Shown: positions 9,843-19,394 of the stretch, piece by piece
Position numbering within the stretch: the first letter of the stretch is position 1
Layout: each line of letters begins with the position of its first letter
Origin: SZAS-103 sp038316385
GTDB lineage: Bacteria; Pseudomonadota; Gammaproteobacteria; Xanthomonadales; Xanthomonadaceae
DNA: 64,000 nucleotides
Assembly (NCBI GenBank): GCA_038316385.1
Contig: JBBQAN010000009.1
Coordinates: 62,001 to 126,000 of the forward strand
Direction of reading: 5' to 3'
Made by a program: the position numbers and the translations under genes
Notes under the pieces: generated by a model
The model's database searches: none
What the model saw: only the letters and a program-made list of their open reading frames with translations
What the model was told of the DNA's origin: nothing

Positions 9843-11006
9843 TCAGTGCAGCAGCGGCCGCAGGTCGTCGGGAATCGTCGCCTCCGGGTGCGCTCTGACA
9901 AACGCATGCAGGCTGGATGCCGCGCCATCTCGATCGCCATTGCCAACGCGTTCGCGGATACGCTCAATCCACGCAGCTGGATTCAAGCCGGTATCGGTGG
10001 ATGAGGGTGGCAGTGGCTTGTAGGCGCGCCTGACGGTCGATCCGCTGATCACGATTTCATCCAATTCGGACTGTTTCGAGATCGCGTCGCTCGCTTGCGC
10101 CGAACCCGATTGCATAGGACTCGATTGCATCGCATTGGATGCCGGCTTCGTCGCCGCTGCCTGATCTTGCACAATCGCACCCGACGTCCCACCTGCTGCC
10201 GCAGGCGGCGATGCGGCAAATGCGCCGACTTCCTTGTCGCGACGTGGCTCGTCGGATTTCTGCTCCGTCTTGCGCTCGGCGCGTTCGTCGATGGCAGACT
10301 GGGCAGGCGCTGGCGGCGAAGGCATCACTGTCATTGCCGGCGACGGTGGCATCGACATCGGAGCCGCCTGATTGATGATCACTGGCGGTGCAGGTGGTGG
10401 TGGTGGAACGGATGATTGTCGCGGCGCCGATTTCGGTGGCGCAACAGGAAATGCCTGCGGATCTGCCTTCTCCGCTTCGGCGTAATGGCTCGCAGGTGTC
10501 TCTTCGCGCGGTTGCGCCGCCGTGTCTTTTAGCTGCTCTGGCGACTGCATGGTGCTGAGTGGTAGGTGTGGTGGTGGCTCAATAGTTGTGGTAGCCGCTG
10601 CATCGGTTGTTGCCGGCTGATCCGCGGCTTTGTCTGACGCGGGTATGGATTGCATCCGGTCTTGCGGCGACGGTGAATTGATCGGAGCAGGCAAACCATC
10701 GGCCGCAGTCGTTTCCGCCGGTGGTGTGTAGATCGCACTCTGCGTCAGCCCGTGTGTTTTCAGGAGCACGCCGAATGCGAGCAATGCGCTCGCGGCAGTG
10801 CCAAACCTGACCAGCCAGCGTCGCTGATTGTTCTTGCGTGGCGGCGCCAGATGCACAGCGCGCCGCGCCGCGCCGAGGATGCGCGCATCGAGCTCCGGCG
10901 GCGGCGCGCCCACGGGCAGGTTGCGCAGGGCACGCGCAAGGATGCGCTCTTGCTCATCGAGAGGCTCGGGCAGCGGCATCTGCGGCGGTTGCTGCGATTG
11001 CGTCAT
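9843..11006 (-). CDS. anti-sigma-factor-like membrane protein, proline-rich
   Basis: A 387-residue protein whose ATG overlaps the stop of the ECF sigma gene, the usual arrangement for a sigma/anti-sigma pair. The N-terminal 65 residues are helical and cytoplasmic-like. One hydrophobic segment follows at about 70-90 (FGTAASALLAFGVLL). Then comes a long Pro/Ala/Gln-rich linker, probably periplasmic. Near the C-terminus is LDEIVISGSTVRRA, which resembles the start of TonB-receptor plug domains and recurs in the vWA lipoprotein at 14647. The last 60 residues look like a short helical repeat. No zinc HxxxCxxC anti-sigma motif is seen, so the role rests mainly on context. Confidence 0.65.
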   Translation of the reverse strand: MTQSQQPPQMPLPEPLDEQERILARALRNLPVGAPPPELDARILGAARRAVHLAPPRKNNQRRWLVRFGTAASALLAFGVLLKTHGLTQSAIYTPPAETTAADGLPAPINSPSPQDRMQSIPASDKAADQPATTDAAATTTIEPPPHLPLSTMQSPEQLKDTAAQPREETPASHYAEAEKADPQAFPVAPPKSAPRQSSVPPPPPAPPVIINQAAPMSMPPSPAMTVMPSPPAPAQSAIDERAERKTEQKSDEPRRDKEVGAFAASPPAAAGGTSGAIVQDQAAATKPASNAMQSSPMQSGSAQASDAISKQSELDEIVISGSTVRRAYKPLPPSSTDTGLNPAAWIERIRERVGNGDRDGAASSLHAFVRAHPEATIPDDLRPLLH

Positions 11007-11551
11007 GAGCCGAGCCTCGCACGCAGTTTGTCCATGGCGTAACGCAAGCGTGATTTCACGGTTTCGCGTCCGACTCCGGTGATTTGGGCAATTTCTTCAA
11101 GACCGAGTTCCTGATCCAGCCGCAACAGCACCACTTCGCGCTGATCCGGCGGCAGTTCCTCAAGCGCGAGCTGCAACTGGCGACGTTGCTCGAACTCCGA
11201 CAGCGCGCGATCGGGCGTGGATGGATCGGGTTCGCGTTCGGCGCGTTCGGCGCCATCCTCCACGAAGCTGCCATGCCGACCTTGGGCGCGCCAGTGATCG
11301 GTCAGCCGATTGCTGGCGATCTGGTACAGCCAGGTCGTGAAGCGTGCTTCGGGACGATAGCGCTCGCGCGCGGCGATCAGGCGGCTCCAGACATCCTGGA
11401 AGCATTCCTCGGCCAGCGCCGGCTGACGCAGATGCCGCACGAGATAACGGAACAGGCCGCCGCGATGCCGTGCGTACAGCGTCTCGAACGCCACCACGTC
11501 GCCGCGGCCATAGGCGAGCATCAGGGATTCATCCGTTGGCTCGGCGTCCAT
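11003..11551 (-). CDS. ECF-type RNA polymerase sigma factor
   Basis: A 182-residue sigma-70 family regulator with only regions 2 and 4. Region 2 includes FETLYARHRGGLFRYLVRH and AEECFQDVWSRLIA. Region 4 includes LPPDQREVVLLRLDQELG and the helix-turn-helix IAQITGVGRETVKSRLRYA. The start MDAEPTDESLMLAYGRGD is typical of ECF factors. It is cotranscribed with the anti-sigma-like gene by a 4-bp overlap. A large ORF extends upstream in the same frame but is only the antisense shadow of the GGDEF-EAL gene. That gene diverges 51-84 bp away, so the two share a short promoter region. Confidence 0.93.
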   Translation of the reverse strand: MDAEPTDESLMLAYGRGDVVAFETLYARHRGGLFRYLVRHLRQPALAEECFQDVWSRLIAARERYRPEARFTTWLYQIASNRLTDHWRAQGRHGSFVEDGAERAEREPDPSTPDRALSEFEQRRQLQLALEELPPDQREVVLLRLDQELGLEEIAQITGVGRETVKSRLRYAMDKLRARLGS

Positions 11552-11635
11552 GCGCCACAGCGTACGTGAAGCAAGTCTCGCGCGCGACGCTTCGACATTG
11601 CTATGCTGCCCGCGAACGGGCACCGTAACGGAACG

Positions 11636-14566
11636 ATGCAACGATCTCCGCACCTGAACGTGGCTTTTCCAGAGCCCCTCGCCGCGTTGCCGACGCCGGG
11701 AACCGGGCCGATGTGCGACTTGGGTCTGGAGCTGGCGAAGCGTGCCCGTGAAATCCCGGGTTTCCGCCAGCTTGCCCTGGCATGGAACAACATTGAGCAG
11801 CGCATCGACTGGTGCAGCGGCCCGTTGGCAAAGGAACTCGACGCCGCGCTCGATCGTGCCATCGCGCATCCGGATGGGCAAACCCTCAACGGGCCGAAAG
11901 TGCCCGGGTTCGCGATCGGCTGGCGGGTCGAACAAGCCGATAGCTGGCTGGCGCTGGCCGTCGAAGTCGATCCGGCTGTGCCGCCATCCGATTGGGCTCC
12001 GCTCATCGAGCGCGCCCATCTGCTCGGCGCAACCCTGCTCGAACGGACCCTGCTGGGCGCACGCGTGTTGCGGTTGCAGAAAGCCGAACGTTTGCAGCGC
12101 GCGCTGTACGCAATCGCCGACATGGCCAGCGCGCAGATGGAAATGCCCAAGATGCTGCGCGGCTTGCACCAGATCGTCGCCGGCCTGATGTACGCGGAAA
12201 ATTTCTACATCGCACTCTACGATCCCGGCAAGGAAAGCCTGCGCTTCCTGTATTTCGTCGATTTGCTGGATACCTACGAGGCCGACCCTGACGAGGAAAT
12301 TCCGCTCGTCAGCTTGCCCAACAGCCTGACCGTGGGCCTGATCCGTCACGGCAAGCCCTTGCTGGGCCCGTCGGACGCGCTTTGCGAACAACTCGGCATC
12401 GATTACGACAGCGAACACGGCCCGATCAGCAACGACTGGCTCGGCGTGCCGATGCTCAGCGAAAACAAGGTGCGCGGCGCCATCGTGTTGCAGAGTTACG
12501 ATAAAAGCGTCGGCTACGACGACGAGGATCGCGCGCTGCTGTCCTATGTGGCACAGCACATCCTGACCGCGCTCGACCGCAAGCAGCAGCAGAACGAACT
12601 CGAACGCCGCGTATTCGAGCGCACCCGAGCGCTGGCGATGGCGAATCTGGAATTGCGCTCGGAAGTTGTCGAACGCGAACGCGCCGAGCACTTGCAAGCG
12701 GTGCTGTACACCATAGCCGAACTCTCGATCGCCTCCGAGTCGTTGGAACATTTCTACGCCGCCGTCCATTCCGAGGTCGGCGAATTGCTGTACGCGCGCA
12801 ATTTCTACATCGCCTTGTTGTCCGAGGACGGCGACGAGGTGTATTTTCCGTATGCAGTCGATGAGCGCGACACCACGATCTGGACGCAACGCAAGCTCGC
12901 GCGCGGATTGACCGATTATGTGCTGCGTACCGGCATGCCTTTGCTTGCCGATCGCGCCGCCATCGACAAGCTCACCCAGACAGGCGAAGTGCAGAGTTTC
13001 GGCACGCGTTCGGTGTGCTGGCTCGGCGTGCCGCTGATGCGCGACGAGCGCACGGTCGGCGTTATCGCGGTGCAAAGTTATTCGCAGGACACTCTGTTCA
13101 CCGAACGCGACCAGGAATTGCTGACCTTCGTTTCGTTTCATATCGCCAGCGGATTGCAGCGCAAACGATCGCAGGAAAGTCTGAAAGCCGCTTATGCCGA
13201 ACTCGAGCGCCGCGTCGAGGAACGCACCCGCGAACTCGCCAACGCCAACCGCAAGTTGCGCGGTCAGATCGCCGACCGCGAACGCGCCGAGGAATCGCTG
13301 ACCCACCAGGCGCTGCACGATGCGCTGACCGGATTGCCGAACCGAACGCGCCTGCTCGACCGCATGCAACGCGCCATGGCCGCATACCAGCGCGATCCAG
13401 AACGCAGTTTCGCGGTGCTGTTTCTGGACTTGGATCGCTTCAAGGTCGTCAACGACAGCGCGGGCCATCTGGTCGGCGATGAACTGCTCAAACAGGCGAG
13501 CCGGTTGATTTCCACTGCGGTGCGTTTGCCCGATACGGTCGCGCGCCTGGGCGGCGACGAGTTTTCGGTGCTGGTCGAGGATATCTCCAGTGCCAACGAA
13601 GCCTGCGAAGTCGCCGGGCGCATTCTTGCTGCGCTGTCCGCACCGATCATGGTTGCGGGCAAGGAATTGTTCACCTCGGCCAGCGTCGGCATCGCCATGA
13701 TCGGGCCGCAGTACCACCGCCCCGAAGAATTGCTGCGCGACGCCGACGTTGCGATGTACCGCGCCAAGAACAAGGGCCGCAACCGCTTCGAACTGTTCGA
13801 CGAGGCGCTGCGTTTCGAGGCGCTGCGTGTGCACGATCTGGAAAGCGACCTGCGCCGCGCGATCGCGGCAGGCAACTTCGTGCCCTATTTCCAGCCGATC
13901 GTGCGCTTGTCCGATCGCGGCATCATCGGTTACGAAGCGCTGCTGCGCTGGAAGCACGAGGAACGCGGCGTGCTGCCGCCGCTGGAATTCCTCGCGGTGG
14001 CTGAAGAGAGCGGACTGATCGAACAGATCGACTGGCTGATGTTTGAGGAAACCTGCAGCCGCTTCCATGCGGTGGCCAAAGCCGGGCAGTACGTCAGCAT
14101 CAACGTTGCGCCGCGTCATTTCCGTTCGCCAGATCTGGCATTGCGCCTGATCGCGCTGGCGGCGCACCACGGCATTCCGTCGGGATGCTTGCGCATCGAA
14201 TTGACTGAAGGCGCGCTGCTCGACAATTCGCAGATGGTGCTTGGCACGCTCGAAGAATTGCGCGACGGCGGCATCCTGGCGCAACTCGACGACTTCGGCA
14301 CCGGCTATTCCTCGTTGTCGTACCTGCATCGCTTCCCGATCCATGCGTTGAAGATCGATCGCTCGTTCGTCGCCGACCTTCATGGCAAGGGAAGCGAAGC
14401 GGTGGTGCGCGCGATCCTTGCACTGGCCAAATCGCTGGATATCGACGTAGTCGGCGAGGGCATCGAAACCATCGCTCAGTGCGACCTTCTCGCCAAACTG
14501 GGCTGCGGCTACGGCCAGGGATTTTTGTTCGCGCATCCCGCGCCATTGCCCGAACCAGCCGGCTGA
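11636..14566 (+). CDS. GAF-GAF-GGDEF-EAL c-di-GMP signalling protein
   Basis: A 976-residue cytoplasmic protein. Two GAF-like domains (about 140-320 and 345-510) are joined by coiled coils, then a GGDEF domain follows with an intact GGDEF at 639-643 and an RLPD I-site just before it. The EAL domain has EALLRW at 767, DDFGTGYSS and VVGEGIET, so both making and breaking c-di-GMP look possible. The N-terminal region parallels the cyclase at 2967. The ATG at 11636 has GGA close upstream; an in-frame ATG at 11603 is an alternative. It diverges from the ECF sigma gene and converges with the vWA gene, with a hairpin between. Confidence 0.92.
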   Translation: MQRSPHLNVAFPEPLAALPTPGTGPMCDLGLELAKRAREIPGFRQLALAWNNIEQRIDWCSGPLAKELDAALDRAIAHPDGQTLNGPKVPGFAIGWRVEQADSWLALAVEVDPAVPPSDWAPLIERAHLLGATLLERTLLGARVLRLQKAERLQRALYAIADMASAQMEMPKMLRGLHQIVAGLMYAENFYIALYDPGKESLRFLYFVDLLDTYEADPDEEIPLVSLPNSLTVGLIRHGKPLLGPSDALCEQLGIDYDSEHGPISNDWLGVPMLSENKVRGAIVLQSYDKSVGYDDEDRALLSYVAQHILTALDRKQQQNELERRVFERTRALAMANLELRSEVVERERAEHLQAVLYTIAELSIASESLEHFYAAVHSEVGELLYARNFYIALLSEDGDEVYFPYAVDERDTTIWTQRKLARGLTDYVLRTGMPLLADRAAIDKLTQTGEVQSFGTRSVCWLGVPLMRDERTVGVIAVQSYSQDTLFTERDQELLTFVSFHIASGLQRKRSQESLKAAYAELERRVEERTRELANANRKLRGQIADRERAEESLTHQALHDALTGLPNRTRLLDRMQRAMAAYQRDPERSFAVLFLDLDRFKVVNDSAGHLVGDELLKQASRLISTAVRLPDTVARLGGDEFSVLVEDISSANEACEVAGRILAALSAPIMVAGKELFTSASVGIAMIGPQYHRPEELLRDADVAMYRAKNKGRNRFELFDEALRFEALRVHDLESDLRRAIAAGNFVPYFQPIVRLSDRGIIGYEALLRWKHEERGVLPPLEFLAVAEESGLIEQIDWLMFEETCSRFHAVAKAGQYVSINVAPRHFRSPDLALRLIALAAHHGIPSGCLRIELTEGALLDNSQMVLGTLEELRDGGILAQLDDFGTGYSSLSYLHRFPIHALKIDRSFVADLHGKGSEAVVRAILALAKSLDIDVVGEGIETIAQCDLLAKLGCGYGQGFLFAHPAPLPEPAG

Positions 14567-14571
14567 TGCCC

Positions 14572-14598
14572 GTTGCGCGTCGGGTCGCGACGCGCAAC
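14572..14598. terminator. hairpin between convergent genes
   Basis: Eleven-base perfect arms (GTTGCGCGTCG and CGACGCGCAAC) enclose a 5-base loop. It lies 6 bp after the stop of the GGDEF-EAL gene and 49 bp from the stop of the convergent vWA gene. There is no T-run, so intrinsic termination is only probable. Confidence 0.5.
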
Positions 14599-14646
14599 GC
14601 AATGACGCGTTGATCTTCATCTCGGATCCGAAGTCCGCGACATCGG

Positions 14647-16584
14647 TCAGCGTGCTGTCGCGACCGGAGTCGTGCCGCGATCGAGTGAACTGGCACGTTC
14701 AACAAGTTGTTCGAACTCCGCGCGATAGCCCCAACGATCCACGCCGCCGGTGCCGCGTGCGAGTTTGCCGATCGCATCCCAACCGTAACCGTTCAGATGC
14801 TGGCCGCCACGCAGATTGTCGGCGAACGCAGCGACCGCCGCAGCGAAGCGCAGGCGCGGGCTTGCGGTCGGGCTAATCGCGCTCAATTGCAACGGCGTTT
14901 CAATGAGCTTGCTGGTTGGCGCGTCCGGCTGCTTGTAGCGCAGCCGCAACAGCCCGAGTTCGCTATCGATGTGCGAGGTAATCGTCGGCTTGCCATAACG
15001 TAGCGGATCGTTCGCTTGGCCGCCGGAACCCGCCAGAGTGAGTTCGTACAACGCGGTGACGTTGTGACCGGCGCCGATCTCGCCCGCATCGACCTTGTCG
15101 TTGTTGAAATCCTCGCGACGCAGCGCGCGATCCTCGTAGCCGATCAACCGATATTCGCTCACTACACCGGGATTGAACTCGACCTGGATCTTCACGTCCT
15201 TGGCGATGGTCAGCAGGGTCGCGCCCATTTCCTCGACGAACACCTTCTTCGCCTCGTTGAGCGTGTCGATGTAGGCGTGGTTGCCGTCGCCGATATCGGC
15301 AAGTTGCTCGGCCATGGTGTCGTTGTAATTGCCTTCGCCGAAGCCGAGAGTAGTCAGTGCGATGCCGCTCATACGTTGCTTGGAGACCATCTCCTTCAAC
15401 GAACCGACGTCATCGACGCCGACATTGAAATCGCCATCCGTGGCCAGAATGATCCGGTTTGCGCCGCCCTTGATGAAGGAACTGCGCGCAGTGGCGTACG
15501 CGAGCCCGATTCCGGCGCCGCCATTGGTCGAGCCGCCTGCTTCGAGGTGTCCGAGTGCGGCGAGGATTTGGTCGTGATGGTCGCCTGCAGTCGGCGGTAG
15601 CACGAGCCCCGCCGAGCCTGCGTACACCACGATCGAGACACGATCCTGCGCACGCAATTGCGGCACGAGTTGAGCGAACGCCTGCTTGAGCAACGGCAGC
15701 TTGTTCGGTTCGTCCATCGAACCGGAGGTGTCGATCAGGAAGACGAGATTCGCCGGTGGCATCTGCGCATGCGGCACGTCGTAACCCTTGATGCCGATCT
15801 GCAACAGCGTGTGCTTTGTATTCCATGGCGCGGGCGCCATTTCGGTGGTGACGCGGAAAGGTACGTTGCGCGTCTTTGGTGCGGGATACGCGTAGTCGAA
15901 ATAGTTGATCATCTCCTCGGCGCGCACGGCATCGGCCGGCGGACGCTGGCCTTCGGTGAGCATGCGCCGCACATTGGAATAACTGCCGGTATCGACGTCG
16001 ATCGAGAACGTGGATACCGGATTTTCGGCGGTGCGTTGCACCGGATTGTCATCGTGTGTGGCATAGCGTTCGCCGTTGGAAACGGCTTGCGGCGGATTCC
16101 ATGCGGGTGGTGTTGCTGCAAGCGAACCGACGGCCTGCGCACGCCTGACGCTTGCTCCGCTGACCGAAATGCTGTCGAGGTTGCCGCCGACCGCGACGGG
16201 AGTTGACATCGGCATCGCGGGCTCCATCACCGCAGCTTGCGCGGTGTAGGGACTTGGGGGAGGAGGCGGAGGCGCAGGGCCATCGGCGATTGCTGCGGCA
16301 TCCGCAGCGGGTTTTGTATCCCGGGTTTTTGCGATGCTCGTGCTGAATGCCTTGTCTTCTTCTTTCTCGGTGCTCTGCGCTGCTTCATCGCGGCGCGTTT
16401 CGTTGGACGTTTGCGGCTGCGCGGCCGCGACAACGCTGGAATTGGCGATTGCATCCTTTTTCTGATCGCCAGGCGCAGCCGTTGCAGAAGCCTGCTTGTC
16501 GGTAATTTGCGGCGGTTGAGTGGTGCTGCAGCCAGCGGCGACGAGGCAAAGGGCGATGCTGAGGGCGAGACGGGTGCGGTGCAT
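14647..16584 (-). CDS. von Willebrand factor A lipoprotein (YfbK-like)
   Basis: A 645-residue lipoprotein. The signal peptide ends in lipobox LVAAGC. A low-complexity region (about 25-160) contains LDSISVSGASVRRA, the same motif as in the anti-sigma-like protein. A domain beginning NPVSTFSIDVDTGSYSNVRR precedes the vWA domain, whose metal-ion-dependent adhesion site is LIDTSGSMDE. A C-terminal domain as in YfbK follows. Such proteins sit in the cell envelope and bind partners through the metal site; the partner is unknown. The ATG at 16584 follows AAGGAG, so the 26 extra upstream codons in frame are not used. Confidence 0.88.
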   Translation of the reverse strand: MHRTRLALSIALCLVAAGCSTTQPPQITDKQASATAAPGDQKKDAIANSSVVAAAQPQTSNETRRDEAAQSTEKEEDKAFSTSIAKTRDTKPAADAAAIADGPAPPPPPPSPYTAQAAVMEPAMPMSTPVAVGGNLDSISVSGASVRRAQAVGSLAATPPAWNPPQAVSNGERYATHDDNPVQRTAENPVSTFSIDVDTGSYSNVRRMLTEGQRPPADAVRAEEMINYFDYAYPAPKTRNVPFRVTTEMAPAPWNTKHTLLQIGIKGYDVPHAQMPPANLVFLIDTSGSMDEPNKLPLLKQAFAQLVPQLRAQDRVSIVVYAGSAGLVLPPTAGDHHDQILAALGHLEAGGSTNGGAGIGLAYATARSSFIKGGANRIILATDGDFNVGVDDVGSLKEMVSKQRMSGIALTTLGFGEGNYNDTMAEQLADIGDGNHAYIDTLNEAKKVFVEEMGATLLTIAKDVKIQVEFNPGVVSEYRLIGYEDRALRREDFNNDKVDAGEIGAGHNVTALYELTLAGSGGQANDPLRYGKPTITSHIDSELGLLRLRYKQPDAPTSKLIETPLQLSAISPTASPRLRFAAAVAAFADNLRGGQHLNGYGWDAIGKLARGTGGVDRWGYRAEFEQLVERASSLDRGTTPVATAR

Positions 16585-16658
16585 GACGGGCTCCTTGGTG
16601 GTTGGCCCTGCATGCAACGTCGCACCCGCCGGAATGGGGTCAAGCTGATTTCGCAACA

Positions 16659-18089
16659 TCAATCCCGGATCACCATCAGCCGTGGCTCGGTCATGTCCTC
16701 GATCGCATAACGGATGCCTTCACGGCCGATTCCGGAATCTTTCACTCCGCCGTAAGGCATGTGGTCGACACGCCAGCTCGGCACATCGTTGACGATCACT
16801 CCGCCGACTTCGAGCACGTCCCATGCGCGCATCGCGCGGCGGATGTCGTGGGTGAACACGCCGGCCTGCAGGCCGTAGCGACTCGCGTTCACTGCGCGCA
16901 AGGCCTGCTCGAATTGGGCGAACGGCTTGAGCAGAACGACAGGACCGAAAGCTTCCTCGGCTTCGATTGTCGCGCCTATCGGCACGTCTTCAAGCACCGT
17001 CGCCTGCAACATCGCGCCTCGCCGTTTTCCGCCGCACAGCACCTTCGCGCCTGCGGCGACGGCATCGCCGATCCAGCCTTCGAGTTTCTTCGCGGCGGCA
17101 ATGTCGATCATCGGGCCGATGAACGTCGTTTCCTTGCGCGGATCGCCGATCTTCAACGCCTTGGTCGCTTTCACCAGTCGCCGACTCAATTCCGCGTACA
17201 ACGACGCATGCACGAACACGCGCTGCACGCTGATGCAGCTTTGCCCGGACTGGTAGAACGCGCCGAACACGAGGCGTTCGACGACATAATCGAGGTCGCG
17301 GCGCTGGTCGGCATCGACGATGCAGGCCGCGTTGCCGCCGAGTTCGAGCACGACTTTCTTCTTGCCGGCGCGTGCCTTCAGGTCCCAGCCGACTGCGGCC
17401 GATCCGGTGAACGAAAGCAACTTGAAGCGCTCGTCGGTAGTAAACAGATCGGCGCCGTCGCGATGGCAGGGAAGGATAGAGAAGCTTCCAATCGGCAGAT
17501 CGGTTTCCGCGAGCACCTCGCCGATGATCAATGCACCGATCGGCGTTCGCGACGCAGGTTTCAGCACCCACGGACAACCCGCAGCGATCGCCGGTGCAAC
17601 CTTGTGCGCGACCAGGTTCAGCGGAAAGTTGAACGGACTGACGAACGAACACGGCCCGATCGGTACGCGTTTGACGAAGCCGCGATAGCCACGCGTGCGC
17701 GGCGAGATCGCCATTTCCAGCACTTCGCCATCGATGCGGACGGCTTCGCCAGCGGCGATCTTGAAGGTATCGATCAATCGCGTGACTTCGCCGCGCGCAT
17801 CCTTGATCGGCTTGCCTGCTTCGATGCATAACGCCAGCGCGAGTTCTTCCTTACGCGCGCTGAAACGCGTGACGCAGTGTTCGAGCACGGCCTGGCGCTG
17901 GTCGGGTGCGAACTTCGCAAGCGCGGACTGCGATTTCACTGCGGCGGCAATCGCTGCACGAATCGCCGACGCATCGGCCATCGCGACGCGGCAGGCGATC
18001 TTGCCGGTGTACTTGTCGCTGACTTCCAGATCGTGGTTCGGCGCAACTGCGCGATTGGCTAGATAGTAGGGATAGCGCTTTTTCAACAT
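16659..18089 (-). CDS. NAD(P)-dependent aldehyde dehydrogenase
   Basis: A 476-residue aldehyde dehydrogenase with the full set of motifs: SPFNFPLNLVAHK, FTGSAAVG, the general base in LELGGNA (about residue 246), the nucleophile in SGQSCISVQR (about 282) and EEAFGPVV. The pattern is close to the lactaldehyde / non-phosphorylating glyceraldehyde-3-phosphate dehydrogenase-like group. The exact substrate cannot be assigned. It lies 74 bp upstream of the vWA gene in the same direction, which may be cotranscription or chance. Confidence 0.88.
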   Translation of the reverse strand: MLKKRYPYYLANRAVAPNHDLEVSDKYTGKIACRVAMADASAIRAAIAAAVKSQSALAKFAPDQRQAVLEHCVTRFSARKEELALALCIEAGKPIKDARGEVTRLIDTFKIAAGEAVRIDGEVLEMAISPRTRGYRGFVKRVPIGPCSFVSPFNFPLNLVAHKVAPAIAAGCPWVLKPASRTPIGALIIGEVLAETDLPIGSFSILPCHRDGADLFTTDERFKLLSFTGSAAVGWDLKARAGKKKVVLELGGNAACIVDADQRRDLDYVVERLVFGAFYQSGQSCISVQRVFVHASLYAELSRRLVKATKALKIGDPRKETTFIGPMIDIAAAKKLEGWIGDAVAAGAKVLCGGKRRGAMLQATVLEDVPIGATIEAEEAFGPVVLLKPFAQFEQALRAVNASRYGLQAGVFTHDIRRAMRAWDVLEVGGVIVNDVPSWRVDHMPYGGVKDSGIGREGIRYAIEDMTEPRLMVIRD

Positions 18090-18128
18090 CGAAATTCTCC
18101 TGGCTTGCTTTCGACTTCCTTGTATTGC

Positions 18129-19337
18129 CTACGAGGACGCCTCGACGCGCAGCGCGATATCGCCATCACCGAGTTTCGCGGAGAGTTTTTGATCTGCATG
18201 CGTCTGCTCGACGCTGCGCACGATCACTCCATCGGCGTCGCGCAGGATCGTGAATCCACGCCGCAAGGTCGCCAGCGGGCTGACCGCATCGAGCGCGCGT
18301 GCAAGGCCGAGCAGGCGCAGTTTGCGTTGCGTCAACGGTTGCAGAAGCTGTGCATCCAGACGCCGCCGCAATTCCTGCAATCGCGTCGCGCCGCGTTCGA
18401 GCCGCGCGTGCGGACGCAGCGCGTGCAAGCGCAACCACGTGCGGTCGGCGCGCTGTGCGGACGCATCGAGTCGGCGTCGCAAAGAGTCGTCGAGCCGAGC
18501 ACTTTGGCGACCCAACGCCGCCAGCAATTCCATGCGATCCGGCGCCAGCAGTTCGGCTGCCGCCGATGGCGTCGGCGCGCGCAGATCGGCCGCGTAATCG
18601 GCGAGTGTGGTATCCACTTCATGGCCGATCGCGGACACGAGAGGTATGGGAGATGCAGCGATAGCGCGCGCAACGGCTTCGTCGTTGAAACACCACAAAT
18701 CTTCCAGCGACCCGCCGCCGCGCGTTAGCAACAGCGCATCGTAGCGACCGCTTGCTCCCGCCCAACGCAACGCTTGCACGATTGCCGGTGCCGCAGCCGC
18801 GCCTTGCACCGGAACCGGAATGATTTCGACATCGATCAAGGGGAATCGTCGCTCCAGCACGTGCAGAACATCGCGCACCGCTGCGCCGCTAGGCGACGTG
18901 ATCACGCCTAACCGGCGCACGAATTTCGGCAACGTGCGCTTGCGCTCGGAGTCAAACAATCCTTCTGCATTGAGTCTTGCCTTGAGTTCCTCGAACGCAC
19001 GCCGCAATGCGCCTTCGCCGGCTTCCTCCATGTGATCGACGATCAATTGCAGATCGCCGCGTGCCTCGTAAACCGTCAACCGACCCCGAAGCAGTACTTG
19101 CACACCATCGCGTGGTGCGAAGCGCAGGTATTGGCTCTTCGGCTTGAACAGCGCGCAACGCAACTGCGCACGCACGTCCTTCAGGTTGAAATACAGATGG
19201 CCGGATGCGGGCTTGGATACGCCGCCCAACTCGCCCTCGACCCACACGAGCGGAAAGCTGCCTTCCATCAAGTCGCGTGCGAGCGCACCGAGTTGGCTCG
19301 GGGTCAATACATTGCGCGGAATTGCGGAGACGCTCAT
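18129..19337 (-). CDS. xseA: exodeoxyribonuclease VII large subunit
   Basis: A 402-residue XseA, somewhat shorter than the E. coli protein. The N-terminal OB-fold (WVEGELGGVSKPASGHLYF) is followed by the catalytic domain with RLGVITSPSGAAVRDVL, LLTRGGGSLEDLW and IGHEVDTTLADY, then a basic helical region and a short C-terminal domain (LRRGFTILRD). It degrades single-stranded DNA together with XseB, which is not in the window. It diverges from ispG across about 50 bp. Confidence 0.95.
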   Translation of the reverse strand: MSVSAIPRNVLTPSQLGALARDLMEGSFPLVWVEGELGGVSKPASGHLYFNLKDVRAQLRCALFKPKSQYLRFAPRDGVQVLLRGRLTVYEARGDLQLIVDHMEEAGEGALRRAFEELKARLNAEGLFDSERKRTLPKFVRRLGVITSPSGAAVRDVLHVLERRFPLIDVEIIPVPVQGAAAAPAIVQALRWAGASGRYDALLLTRGGGSLEDLWCFNDEAVARAIAASPIPLVSAIGHEVDTTLADYAADLRAPTPSAAAELLAPDRMELLAALGRQSARLDDSLRRRLDASAQRADRTWLRLHALRPHARLERGATRLQELRRRLDAQLLQPLTQRKLRLLGLARALDAVSPLATLRRGFTILRDADGVIVRSVEQTHADQKLSAKLGDGDIALRVEASS

Positions 19338-19394
19338 GGCAACACTCTAACGCCGGTCGCATACAATATGCGAAGGAACATCGAGGATATGTGG

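Noticed and set aside
11003..14620. A 1205-codon open frame on the minus strand
   Set aside because: Only its last 182 codons are a gene (ECF sigma). The rest is the antisense shadow of the GGDEF-EAL gene, whose codon bias keeps that frame open.
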